Source of the DNA: Haloarcula pelagica
GTDB lineage: Archaea; Halobacteriota; Halobacteria; Halobacteriales; Haloarculaceae
Length of the DNA stretch: 64,000 nt
Assembly: GCF_030127105.1 (NCBI RefSeq)
Contig: NZ_CP126164.1
Location: 62,001 to 126,000, forward strand
Direction of reading: 5' to 3'
The stretch's first letter is position 1. Each line of letters begins with the position of its first letter. Under the pieces are notes generated by a model. It did not search any database. It was given only the letters and a program-made list of their open reading frames with translations, and had not been told where the DNA came from. Position numbers and translations under genes: made by a program. This document shows, piece by piece, positions 55,001-62,823 of the stretch.

Positions 55001-56282
55001 TGAGCTAGTGACGCTCCTCCCTGTAGACATTCCAGCCGGCCACACCGCTTCGGGCGACCCTGTGACTACAGAGACAGTCTCTCCATATGGGATTCTGTAC
55101 AGCGATGCAGCCGATGAAATGTCACGGCGAACTCGTGATGACTACTGTCTGTTGCCGGGCAGCAACACGAAACCATCGGCCCAGCAAGTCTCGAACGCGC
55201 AGGCAGAACCATCCGGTCCGTCTGTAACGCCAGATGGTATTCCGCACTCCACCGGCAAATCAGATTCTGGTGGCGACAGCGGCGCGACAAACAATCTCGG
55301 CACCTCACTTGGCGGCGGGCGCTCACCTACCGCTCAACGCGACGAGAAGGGATTGGCCTCGAAACCCCGAGAAGACGGAGACAATGGGGGAACCCATCCC
55401 CGACCGGTACCAACGGACGATCTCGTCGACGACTTGGACGCGACCAAATCGAGCACCACTAGGGCCACCCGCCCACCTGCCGATTCCGCAGGAACCAAAC
55501 CAGACTCAGAGCCGGTTCCGAATCAGCAGAAGGCCGATTCGGGGGGCAAAGGTGAATCTCCCGATGGTGGTCCCAATGCCGATTCAGAAATAGATACAAC
55601 CCTGTCAGTTGACGAACGGAGGTTCCTCACCGATGTCGTTACCACGGTCAACGGTCGACATCCTACGTTCGACATTCTCGATTCGATGGCAGCTATCAAA
55701 AATCAGTTCTCTGATATAGATTTAGAGAAGCTGGAGGACCTCGGCTATCTTGAGGTGCACGAAGACCTGAGCCGGATTTACTACACTGTCACTGGTGACG
55801 GCCAGATGGCCTGTGGTGCATCCGTCGCTACTGGAGAGAACCAGGGAGATGTGAATGAGAAGACCGTCCACAAGGTACTGGTAGAAGCCTTAGCACGGTC
55901 GCTCGCGAACGACCGCAACAACCAGTACTTCATCAGCAAATATTCGCTGATCGACGATGGGGCTGCCAAGCCTGACCTCGCGGCCTATGACGGTGAACGG
56001 TTGGCTCTCATTGGTGAGGCCATCTCGAACAGTCCACCCTATCTCATCGTCAAACACTTCGACGATTACAACGCGATTGCGGCCGAGCGCAAAGTCTGGA
56101 TAGTGCCGAATATCTCGGTCGCCTGGGAGATTGTTCGAGCCCTATCGAATGCAGGGCGAATTGGTGAACTCCCTGCCAAGCGAGAGGGGCTGACCTACGA
56201 TGATCTGAACGCTGAGATCTGGGGCGAAAACAGTGACTGGGAGTTCGCCGGCGGACGGGAATTGATCCGTGAACTCGAGTAA
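52068..56282 (+). CDS. VirD4/HerA-like coupling ATPase with nuclease-fold C-terminus
   Basis: This is a 1404-residue protein; the start is a GTG at 52068 or 52077. An unassigned N-terminal region of about 560 residues precedes the motor, with Walker A in ATTGGGKTT (about 590-598), FIFDKKGGSMSEEYK just after, and Walker B in NLIIDEAAPLLQ (about 865-876). A Ser/Gly/Asp-rich disordered linker (about 1030-1180) leads to a winged-helix-like segment and a final domain with KPDLAAYDGERLALIGEA (about 1301), which resembles PD-(D/E)XK but lacks the lysine. It is the likely coupling protein that brings DNA to the VirB4 channel. The gene is monocistronic and much larger than usual VirD4 (about 600-700 residues). 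Confidence 0.82.
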   Translation: MGAVTPSPNDDESTGTAPNHGYNGIFSSKGIDVRRAKKLDSPVQDDQDSLDADSESSRRFTNAQRDEDHNLPATTEEGDVYNSAELSERQKEREETVEPYDPAKDDIGPGKALGDPIEARPYIHISPAREQVTPGNVVSGLFGLYRAGVTNTSRFNLLSTLGLKNYDKTFEFIIHKPRATKRFDFYLSATPYDATSFKNLAANVRAMYPESFEFEIVPFNQVAAFASNDGNAQVGGRRIAALDDIEDLERLDGFADPSVFEHHEIGGGNEPTPDEAEQSLHLDGVPLRPREVPPEKRPAIVQWEGVPRKGLDWMTLIQPFSDIDMDVNDQYRSPLSVLLEQAVHTDDPFVFQAVFSPRKDWTDEAEEHKRDLKMGNYGALSAATNEMSRQLFGSSDQERQNLHRGEIPEQVGGTLNDGDSKKTTGSRMAQIDHKQPTTTFDLTLRAASDPDTVQSISNAFTSLSGPYYGIEGKILDQSDKPFSQLCHARQNRESALSGLLTNRSPIIVVSPDELANFVVAPSTDALPRASRGSSGGSPDARAPLTATDEDMLSKYDTGMHIGSAETAVENRPDIPIRLSAEQLTHHILRAATTGGGKTTAMINDALSAYEAFDGPTFIFDKKGGSMSEEYKRAHFHKFGSLDNVIHLPVPGPEEEVLAFPYFDIRPQLAAGVSRTVAVQEKIDRYNELLVYVLGSELTQQAFVAQEILNNLIKALFDPEYGRDAWPIEDLLKAAFEMQEGEIPEVSDDTLRLTLSRHLHADEQRFQTSIDAVMNRITKLAERSFIWRILNFVPEWDDEAGAYADQSPMFDIQDLLDSRSVVLIDTGDLRPASSNLFTFMLLDYIWSGARLRHRIGETPSVRDDYVINLIIDEAAPLLQSELVRDDMIPDGREFGLAMEVIVHFAEQVKADALDVASYKEILRNINTKLIGKLAVDDELVMTLFHEGIESEELVDRITSLPRGEWVAQLPDTGFMTDIPELVTLLPVDIPAGHTASGDPVTTETVSPYGILYSDAADEMSRRTRDDYCLLPGSNTKPSAQQVSNAQAEPSGPSVTPDGIPHSTGKSDSGGDSGATNNLGTSLGGGRSPTAQRDEKGLASKPREDGDNGGTHPRPVPTDDLVDDLDATKSSTTRATRPPADSAGTKPDSEPVPNQQKADSGGKGESPDGGPNADSEIDTTLSVDERRFLTDVVTTVNGRHPTFDILDSMAAIKNQFSDIDLEKLEDLGYLEVHEDLSRIYYTVTGDGQMACGASVATGENQGDVNEKTVHKVLVEALARSLANDRNNQYFISKYSLIDDGAAKPDLAAYDGERLALIGEAISNSPPYLIVKHFDDYNAIAAERKVWIVPNISVAWEIVRALSNAGRIGELPAKREGLTYDDLNAEIWGENSDWEFAGGRELIRELE

Positions 56283-56813
56283 CCACGTGGATACATTCGC
56301 GCGGAAAGTGCGCGTGCCGCGCACGGCAGATAGAGTGCTCCTAACGCAGGAATCCTTCTCTGAAAACAACCGACTGCTGTTGACGGAGACAAAAAGTGTG
56401 CAAAATGGCTTAGAGCCTCATTGGGCCTCTCTCGATACTCGGATTTCAAACTCGATTGCGTCTATAAATCGGTTTGCGACAAAATCCGCGCAAGGCGTAA
56501 GGGTGGTTGAAAAGTGGGCAGATGCAGAAATACAGGGTCTGAACCACTCTAATGCCAATATTGGAAATGAGGGGGTGTTAGGGTGGTGCCCGCCGACGAG
56601 AGCATACCTAGAGGGCCTATCGAGCGCTCTCCTGTCTCCATTAGCCATTCCCGAATTGATTTATCATAGTGTTGGGTGGGGACGGAGTCGATACAGTAGT
56701 GAAATCGCGTGCAGTCTATCGGTTTTGTCTCGAAGTGTTCCATCCACCCTGAAACCGGTTTGTCACGCCTCGGAGACGGAGGCGTATGCGCCGGAACAAT
56801 ACCAACTCAAACC
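56283..56813. other. Intergenic stretch upstream of primase gene
   Basis: 531 bases without a convincing gene; plus-strand frames here lack haloarchaeal composition. A GCGCGGAAAGTGCGCGTGC-type imperfect palindrome sits near 56298, and TTTATCATAG near 56667 is a possible promoter about 145 bases before the primase ATG. A small RNA or transfer origin is possible, but no signature supports either. Confidence 0.35.
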
Positions 56814-58913
56814 ATGCCGATAATCGACGTTAGAGACGAGGAAATACCCGAAGAAATCCGCCCCATCGAGAACTGGATCTGCTGGCGAGAGGGGGAGCGA
56901 GACGGGAAACCTACCAAAATCCCGACGAAACCATATCGGACCAGTGGCAGCCCGAATCTGGATGTCACCGACCCGAACCAGCGTCGGGATTTCGAGCAAG
57001 CAGTTGCAGCCCACGGCGACAGTCGCGTCAACTCTGACGGCCTCGGATTTGTGTTTACCGAGGATGTCTCCATCACCGGCGTCGATCTCGACAAGTGCCG
57101 TGATGCCGACACCGGCGAACTCGAAGAATGGGCTGAAGATATCATCGACCGATTGGACTCCTACACCGAAGTCTCTCCCTCCGGAACTGGTGTGCATATA
57201 CTCGTCGGTGGTGAGCTTCCCGATGGTGGGAATCGGAAAGGCAGGGTCGAAATGTATGACTCCGACCGCTACTTCACTGTGACCGGTGAGCACGTCGATG
57301 GAACACCCCGGGAAATACGGACCTGTCAAGATGACATAGAAGCCGTTCACCGAGATTTCATCCGAGGTGGTATCGACTCTGACGGACAGACGAGTCTAGA
57401 TACTGCAGCCGCGTCGAATATATCAAAAAACGGTGGAAACGAAGCTGATTCATCCCCCTCGTCCCGCGGGCAGCACCAATCAGAATCGCTTCGCGACAGA
57501 TACGGTGATGACCTCGACACCATCGAAGCCTCGGCTGTGAGAGACGCACTGGCGCGAGTCGATGCTCGATATCTTCCGGAAATCATGCCGAAAACGTTCG
57601 ACGATCTTGCTGGGCCGGGCGTTGCGCTATCGGATGAGGAGCTACTCTCTAAGATGTTCGACGCGAAGGGTGGCAGTCGTCGACGTCGACTGTACGACGG
57701 CGACAGCTCGATGTGGGGCTCACCACAAGCAGAGTACCCCTCTCAATCTGAAGCCGACATGGCGATGGCTCACTACCTGGCTTTCTGGACGGGTAAAGAC
57801 CCTACTCAGATGGACGCCCTCTTTCGCGATTCCGGTCTGTATCGAGAGAAATGGGACCGGCGTCACTACAGCTCGGGGTCAACGTACGGAGATGTCACTA
57901 TTGCCCGGGCTCTACTCCGTGTGGACGACTACTACGAATTGCCCTCCGCCAATGGGGAGAAATTCGGCGGGTCATCTTCGAACGGGACACGCGAGGCAAC
58001 TGATGCATCGACTCCTTTCGACGATTCATCGAAATCTTCGGGCCACGCTACTGCGGCTGACCCGCAAACTGGTGTGAGCAACGCTGGCGGCGCTGGAGAC
58101 GGTTCAGATGACGTGGCGACTGGTTCCCCATCCGCCGGCAGTAAAGCCGACACAGGGCCATCCAGCGCCTCTGGTGGCGATGCGAAGCCGGCCCCAGAGC
58201 CTCCCTCGCCCACAGCCCACACTGACCCACCTGTCCGCCACACCGATTCAGCGTCCGGCGACTCCGTCGAAAATGGGTACGTCGCAGAACAGGACGAACA
58301 CGGACGCACTCCTGCTTCTCCCCGTGGTCTCGACACCGACGATACGCTCCGTGAGAGTACACAGGAGGCTATGGAACTCACGGCTGCGGCAGCCGGTAAA
58401 GACTGGGAGCGTACAGACCCACATTTGACCGATGACGAAAAGCACGCGAACGACTGGAGTGTGCCTCGCGAAGGCCGGACGCCGACACAGCAGGCCCTGG
58501 ACATGGCTCGTGAGGACAACCGGATATTGGCCCGGAAACTTCGTCGCGAAAGCCAGCAGTATGCTGACTACCACGCACTCGAGGAGGAGAACGAGCGTGT
58601 AAAGCTCAGTAACCGGGTATACCTCCAAGCCATCGACGAGCTGATGAGCGAACGCCATCGCTACCGGGAACTGCTTCGGAAGGAAGGCCTCCTGTCAGAG
58701 GAGGATGCTCGTCTTCCCGATCATCCAACGAAGCATCTCAAGGCTATCATCCGGCCGATGATCCGACGCGAAGACACGCCGACGGCCAAGGAAACGCTCA
58801 CCGGCATCGACGCGGTCCTTCAGCAATACACCGAGGCCAACGAACAAATCAGAGGGGCGGACCGAAAGACCAGTACAGGTGTCCGTGACCGGTTGTCTCG
58901 GCTGTTCGGGTAG
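56814..58913 (+). CDS. NrS-1-like primase-polymerase
   Basis: The product has 699 residues from the ATG at 56814; upstream residues in frame are atypical. The N-terminal primase-polymerase domain (about 1-185) shows NWICWREGER, the catalytic GVDLDKC (DxD, about 104-106), VSPSGTGVHI (about 125-134) and YDSDRYFTVTG. A helical domain typical of NrS-1/phage primases follows (EADMAMAHYLAFWTGKDPTQMDALFRDSGLYREKWDRRHY, about 325-370), then a long Ser/Asp/Pro-rich linker and a coiled C-terminal region (about 565-640). It probably primes plasmid or transferred-strand synthesis. Confidence 0.82.
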   Translation: MPIIDVRDEEIPEEIRPIENWICWREGERDGKPTKIPTKPYRTSGSPNLDVTDPNQRRDFEQAVAAHGDSRVNSDGLGFVFTEDVSITGVDLDKCRDADTGELEEWAEDIIDRLDSYTEVSPSGTGVHILVGGELPDGGNRKGRVEMYDSDRYFTVTGEHVDGTPREIRTCQDDIEAVHRDFIRGGIDSDGQTSLDTAAASNISKNGGNEADSSPSSRGQHQSESLRDRYGDDLDTIEASAVRDALARVDARYLPEIMPKTFDDLAGPGVALSDEELLSKMFDAKGGSRRRRLYDGDSSMWGSPQAEYPSQSEADMAMAHYLAFWTGKDPTQMDALFRDSGLYREKWDRRHYSSGSTYGDVTIARALLRVDDYYELPSANGEKFGGSSSNGTREATDASTPFDDSSKSSGHATAADPQTGVSNAGGAGDGSDDVATGSPSAGSKADTGPSSASGGDAKPAPEPPSPTAHTDPPVRHTDSASGDSVENGYVAEQDEHGRTPASPRGLDTDDTLRESTQEAMELTAAAAGKDWERTDPHLTDDEKHANDWSVPREGRTPTQQALDMAREDNRILARKLRRESQQYADYHALEEENERVKLSNRVYLQAIDELMSERHRYRELLRKEGLLSEEDARLPDHPTKHLKAIIRPMIRREDTPTAKETLTGIDAVLQQYTEANEQIRGADRKTSTGVRDRLSRLFG

Positions 58914-59025
58914 CGTTTCTTGAGCAGCCGTGTGACTAATGTCTCGAGAATCTGTTCTCGCTTTATTGTCGTTGAGTCAGTCGTAGGAAGGGGTCTCTCA
59001 AGAAATCCCTCAAAAGCTCAATATC

Positions 59026-59124
59026 TTAATTTGATGTCCGGCAATACGGGCAGTGCTGCTCTGTGACTTTCGAATTATAAATTCGGCCGCAAGCAACGCA
59101 TTCTTTGATGGGATTGTTGCTCAT
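59026..59124 (-). CDS. 32-residue zinc-ribbon microprotein
   Basis: A frame too short for ordinary gene calling reads MSNNPIKECVACGRIYNSKV... and ends CPYCRTSN, with two CxxC knuckles 12 residues apart, the form of haloarchaeal zinc-finger microproteins. A TATATTATATT box lies about 20-30 bases upstream on the same strand (59140-59153). It stands alone in the 440-base gap between primase and HTH genes. Its role is unknown; related small CxxC proteins affect stress and biofilm phenotypes in some haloarchaea. Confidence 0.65.
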   Translation of the reverse strand: MSNNPIKECVACGRIYNSKVTEQHCPYCRTSN

Positions 59125-59356
59125 ACGAGTCTTAAGCTATAATATAATATAGCAGTTCCCCTATTTTCTCGCCATCAGACAGTAGAAGGACTGTACTGAC
59201 AGATTGAAAGCCCGAATAGGTCATTGTCAGGAATCCAGCAACGTGCGATTTGTCTCGTCGCGTGTGGACAGAGCCTTGAGACCTAAACTGAAATAATCCA
59301 GTTAACAGTAGTTATTTCACAGAGAAATGCGTTAGTCCTTGTAAGTGAGCTCGGAT

Positions 59357-59923
59357 ATGGATTTGACTGATACCCCTCCCGAAATACCGGGAGACGATGA
59401 AGAAGCCCCTGACTTCGATGCGTGGGAGTCTCCCGACGAGGTACTGAAGGAAGGACCGACCAGAGAGCGGATGCTGGACGTCATCATGCAGCTACGGGAG
59501 CCAACGAAGGTGTCTACCATCGCGACGCGAGCAGACTGTGATACAGAGACCGCTCGTGACTATCTCCAGTGGTTTGCTGAGATGGGGATGGTTCGTGAGC
59601 TGTCCGGACGGCCTGTACGATATGAGCGGAATAACTCCTATCTGAAGTGGCGCAGAATCGAACAGATTCGCCAACGGTACTCAGAGACAGAGATTGTGAC
59701 CCGTCTCAAAGAGACGCTCGATGCGGCCACGGAGTATCGAGAACGCTTCGAAGCCGACTCTCCAGACGATGTCTCTCTTGTCGAGGAGAGCTATGAGGAG
59801 TCAGTAGAGGACATCTGGGAGGCGGTATCAAACTGGAAGACCCTCGAAGAGAGAGCAGCGTTGTTGGATGCTGCTCGCCGCGAGGATACCTCTGGCGGGC
59901 ATACTGAGACAATCGATGCCTGA
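59357..59923 (+). CDS. DUF7342-like winged-helix regulator, copy 2
   Basis: The product has 188 residues. The winged helix covers about 35-100 (REPTKVSTIATRADCDTETARDYLQWFAEMGMVRELSGRPVRYERN) and continues into LKWRRIEQIRQRYSETEIV. The helical C-terminus ends NWKTLEERAALLDAA. It shares fold and layout with the protein at 32454-32981, although identity appears moderate. Its stop overlaps the next start by eight bases, so the pair is translationally coupled. Confidence 0.75.
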   Translation: MDLTDTPPEIPGDDEEAPDFDAWESPDEVLKEGPTRERMLDVIMQLREPTKVSTIATRADCDTETARDYLQWFAEMGMVRELSGRPVRYERNNSYLKWRRIEQIRQRYSETEIVTRLKETLDAATEYRERFEADSPDDVSLVEESYEESVEDIWEAVSNWKTLEERAALLDAARREDTSGGHTETIDA

Positions 59924-60344
59924 GGGGGACACAGCCGGTGTTGGTGGCATCGATAGCGATGTCTTAGAACGGATCGGACGACGTCTTCGTGGGAGTGCTC
60001 GTTTTGCAACTGTCGAGTACCGCCCTGAGTATGCCCCGAACGCAGTCGTCGCCGAGTACGATCTCGGATATTTCCCCGCTGACATAGAGCGTGCATATCT
60101 TCGCATCCGGTGGTTCGAAACAGATAATTTCAACATTCACTACTCCGAGCAGTATCGGGACGGAAACTCGTGGGAGTGCAGATGGGACTGTCATCCGAAC
60201 AGCCACAACGACCGGGAGCATTTTCACCCACCGCCCGACGCAATGACGCCTGGCCAGGACATGGAGTCCGAAAGTGATTGGCGAGCAGTGATTTCGGAGA
60301 TTCTGTCGGAGTTGGATGAGCGTATTCAGTCGTTCTGGGAGTGA
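59916..60344 (+). CDS. HFHxPP partner protein, copy 2
   Basis: The product has 142 residues from the ATG at 59916. Its core RIRWFETDNFNIHYSEQYRDGNSWECRWDCHPNSHNDREHFHPPP aligns with that of the protein at 32982-33428 (WF...F.HY, WECRWD.HPN.HN.R.HFH). The C-terminus ends in the same ERIQSFWE-type helix. Two coupled HTH-HFH pairs in one replicon, with independent flanks, point to a mobile two-gene module, possibly toxin-antitoxin. Confidence 0.72.
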   Translation: MPEGDTAGVGGIDSDVLERIGRRLRGSARFATVEYRPEYAPNAVVAEYDLGYFPADIERAYLRIRWFETDNFNIHYSEQYRDGNSWECRWDCHPNSHNDREHFHPPPDAMTPGQDMESESDWRAVISEILSELDERIQSFWE

Positions 60345-60378
60345 CCGTCGTACCCTCTGATACGACCGATGAGAACTT

Positions 60379-60435
60379 TTCTCAGCTACCCACTTCGCTC
60401 TTCCCGCGTATTTGTCCCCAAAGGAGACTGAGGGA
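60379..60435 (+). repeat. 57-bp direct repeat upstream of RPA-like gene, copy A
   Basis: The copy at 60550-60606 matches at 47 of 57 positions by hand alignment. Conserved blocks are TTCCCGCGTATT and CCCCAAAGG...CTGAGGG. It lies in the 364-base noncoding leader of the RPA-like gene. Confidence 0.7.
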
Positions 60436-60549
60436 GTCAGGGGTGTAGCGAATCACACTCGTCCGCCGATTGGTTCCATCGTTGCTCGCTTCCAACCGGG
60501 GCGAGTGAGCATTTTTTCCCGACCTCGGCCGCGAGTGCAGTGAGACACC

Positions 60550-60606
60550 TTCTCAGAAACCCGCTTCGCATTTCCCGCGTATTAGCCCCCAAAGGGGGCT
60601 GAGGGG
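60550..60606 (+). repeat. 57-bp direct repeat upstream of RPA-like gene, copy B
   Basis: This is the second copy, 171 bases after the first. Here AGCCCCCAAAGGGGGCT forms a seven-base stem (AGCCCCC and GGGGGCT) with an AAA loop. It ends about 100 bases before the ATG at 60709, so it may be transcribed in a leader or bind the RPA-like protein or another regulator. Confidence 0.7.
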
Positions 60607-60708
60607 ATGTGGAGCGGAACAGGTCCGAGAGATAGTTGTGGTGTCACGATTATCGAGGTCTCGCAGCTTGTTCCGGTCTACCCCACGACTCCCCTCAAAG
60701 AGACGACC

Positions 60709-62304
60709 ATGAGTGTCAACACTAACTCCGACGTAGCGTCCCGTGCGGCAACCATCAGCGGCGAATTCGAGACAATCGGTGTCGACATGTCGCCGGCATC
60801 GGTCGAAGAGCAGATGGAGTCGATGACCGCGTTCAAGGTGCCTGTCGACGACGCACAGGTGGCGGTCGTTCGCAAGCTCATCGATGAGTTCGACCTTTCG
60901 GACGACGACGTCTCCGAGGACCTCGCGGCTCTGGCGGGCTACAGTTCCAGTGGCGGTCGGTCAGAAGACTTCGACCGAACGCTCCTCAGTGAGATAGCGG
61001 ATCTCGGCGACGAAGAGTGGGTAGACGTTCGAGCACAGGTCATCGACCTCTGGGATGTAACGCATGACTCCATGGCTCAGGTCGGCCTCGTGGCAGACGA
61101 GAGTGCCCAGATGAAGTTCGTCAAGTGGGCGAAGAACACCGACGAGCTCCCGACTCTCGAAGAAGGTGTGACCTACGACTTCTCGTCGGTCATCACCAAC
61201 GAGTACGAGGGCAAATTCAGTATCTCGCTCAACAAAGCCAGTAGCGTCGTAGAGGCCGAACAGGAAGTCATCCCGGCCGACGGCTCTGTGAGTGCCACCG
61301 GGACGCTCGTCGCCATCGAGGATGGCTCTGGGCTCATCAAGCGCTGCCCGGAGGAGAACTGCAGTCGACTGGTGACGAACGGCCGCTGCGCTGAACACGG
61401 TGAGGTCGATGGTGAGTTCGACCTTCGTATCAAGGCGATTCTCGACGATGGTCAGTCGACAGTCCGGGCGCTGTTCAACGACGAAATGACCGAAGCGGTC
61501 ACTGGCATGAGCCTGGAGGAAGCCATCGAGATGGCGATGGAAACAGTGGATCCCACTGTCGTACTCAACGCCTTCCGAGACCAGCTCATCGGTCGAACCT
61601 TCGAAGTCAGTGGTCCGGTCATCGGCGACTACTTCCTCGTCGACGATGTGACCCAGACGGTCTACTCCAGTGAACAGCCTGGTCTGGAAGACCGTGCCCT
61701 CGATCCGGCACGAACGCAGCGCCAACCGGCCAAGCGTGTCTTCGCACAGGACCTGAATCAGGCGACGCACTCGTTTACCCGTCCCGAAGACGGTGAGGAG
61801 GACCGAGCGCCGAACTTCTCACTGCTCCCCTCCGGTGAAGCAGCCAACCGGGTCTTCGTCGTTGGAACGCTCATGGAGACGAAGGATGTCGGGACGGACT
61901 CAGAGTACTGGCGCGGGACGGTCATGGCGGCTTCTGAATCGGTCAGTGTCTACGCTGGTGAGTACCAGCCGGAGGCGATGCAGGTCCTCTCTTCGACCGA
62001 GACGCCCTGCTACGTGGCCGTCATCGGGAAGATACACAGCTACGAGACGGATTACGGAATCAACGTCTCGCTCCAGCCTGAACACATTTCGGTGGTGGAC
62101 GAAGCGGTTCGGGACTCGTGGGTAGCAGAGACGCTGGACGCTACGCAGGACCGACTGGGGGCACTGGAAAGCGGTGAGACTGAGGAAGCAGACGCTGTGT
62201 TGGCTGTCTACGAGGGGAATACGGCCGACGTCGAGGCGGCGGTTGAGGACGCTGTAGACGAACTGGTAGCCGAGATGGACGTTCCGGAGACACCAGCTCA
62301 GTAG
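60709..62304 (+). CDS. RPA-like single-stranded DNA-binding protein
   Basis: The product has 531 residues from the ATG at 60709. A helical N-terminus (about 1-100) is followed by OB-fold segments, a zinc site with CPEENCSRLVTNGRCAEHGE (about 212-231) continuing into a strand-rich OB domain (FDLRIKAILDDGQSTVRALF), and a C-terminal OB-like region (about 370-470) with an acidic tail. This matches haloarchaeal plasmid and chromosomal RPA-like proteins. It would coat single-stranded DNA during replication or transfer. It is monocistronic with a long repeat-bearing upstream region. Confidence 0.85.
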   Translation: MSVNTNSDVASRAATISGEFETIGVDMSPASVEEQMESMTAFKVPVDDAQVAVVRKLIDEFDLSDDDVSEDLAALAGYSSSGGRSEDFDRTLLSEIADLGDEEWVDVRAQVIDLWDVTHDSMAQVGLVADESAQMKFVKWAKNTDELPTLEEGVTYDFSSVITNEYEGKFSISLNKASSVVEAEQEVIPADGSVSATGTLVAIEDGSGLIKRCPEENCSRLVTNGRCAEHGEVDGEFDLRIKAILDDGQSTVRALFNDEMTEAVTGMSLEEAIEMAMETVDPTVVLNAFRDQLIGRTFEVSGPVIGDYFLVDDVTQTVYSSEQPGLEDRALDPARTQRQPAKRVFAQDLNQATHSFTRPEDGEEDRAPNFSLLPSGEAANRVFVVGTLMETKDVGTDSEYWRGTVMAASESVSVYAGEYQPEAMQVLSSTETPCYVAVIGKIHSYETDYGINVSLQPEHISVVDEAVRDSWVAETLDATQDRLGALESGETEEADAVLAVYEGNTADVEAAVEDAVDELVAEMDVPETPAQ

Positions 62305-62514
62305 GAGCCCCAGTTCTGGTTGTCCTTGCGTAGGAAAGATATCTAAGTGGATTGAGGCTGCTTACCAGAATCGGTTTGTGCAATGAGTGTATCGGGTACT
62401 ACCTCAACTCTAGTTTGCTCAGTAGAGCCTCCCTAAGGATTGCTGGCTTGATTTCAGATAGAAGGAACTCATAGATTTTATACCAGACAATCATCTAAGC
62501 AAACATGACCTACC

Positions 62515-62727
62515 ATGCCGAGAGCCACTCTTGATACTATAGAGGAGTTGCTTGAGAGTGTTCAAGACGATGTGACCGATTCGGAAACTATCTATAAAAT
62601 CAGAAGCGCACGGCAACTTCTCAACGTATTGCGACAGAAGCATGATGACCTTGACGAAGCCATCAATGAGACAGTTTCTGACGAAGAAATCATCGAAAAT
62701 CTAACCCAATTGGGATATCTGGATTGA
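62515..62727 (+). CDS. Small helical protein, unknown
   Basis: This 70-residue acidic protein (LDTIEELLESVQDDVTDSETIYKIRSARQLLNVLRQKH...) is probably two helices plus a short end. A TTTTATA box at about 62476 lies 33-39 bases upstream, supporting expression. No family is recognised. It resembles small antitoxin-like or modulator proteins, but no partner gene lies next to it. Confidence 0.6.
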   Translation: MPRATLDTIEELLESVQDDVTDSETIYKIRSARQLLNVLRQKHDDLDEAINETVSDEEIIENLTQLGYLD

Positions 62728-62823
62728 ATTAGAGAGGCTATTGATACGGTCCCCACCTGCTGAACAGGTCTTCAAACGGAATTGCGCCTGTAAAGGAATT
62801 CAACAACCGTTCCGTGCCGCTGC

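Noticed and set aside
56269-56823. Plus-strand frame of 184 codons before the primase gene
   Set aside because: Composition is unlike haloarchaeal proteins and no promoter precedes it; treated as intergenic.
56814-58913. Primase gene as the missing relaxase
   Set aside because: Motifs are those of primase-polymerases (DxD, SGxGxH); no HUH or conserved tyrosine relaxase motif is visible.
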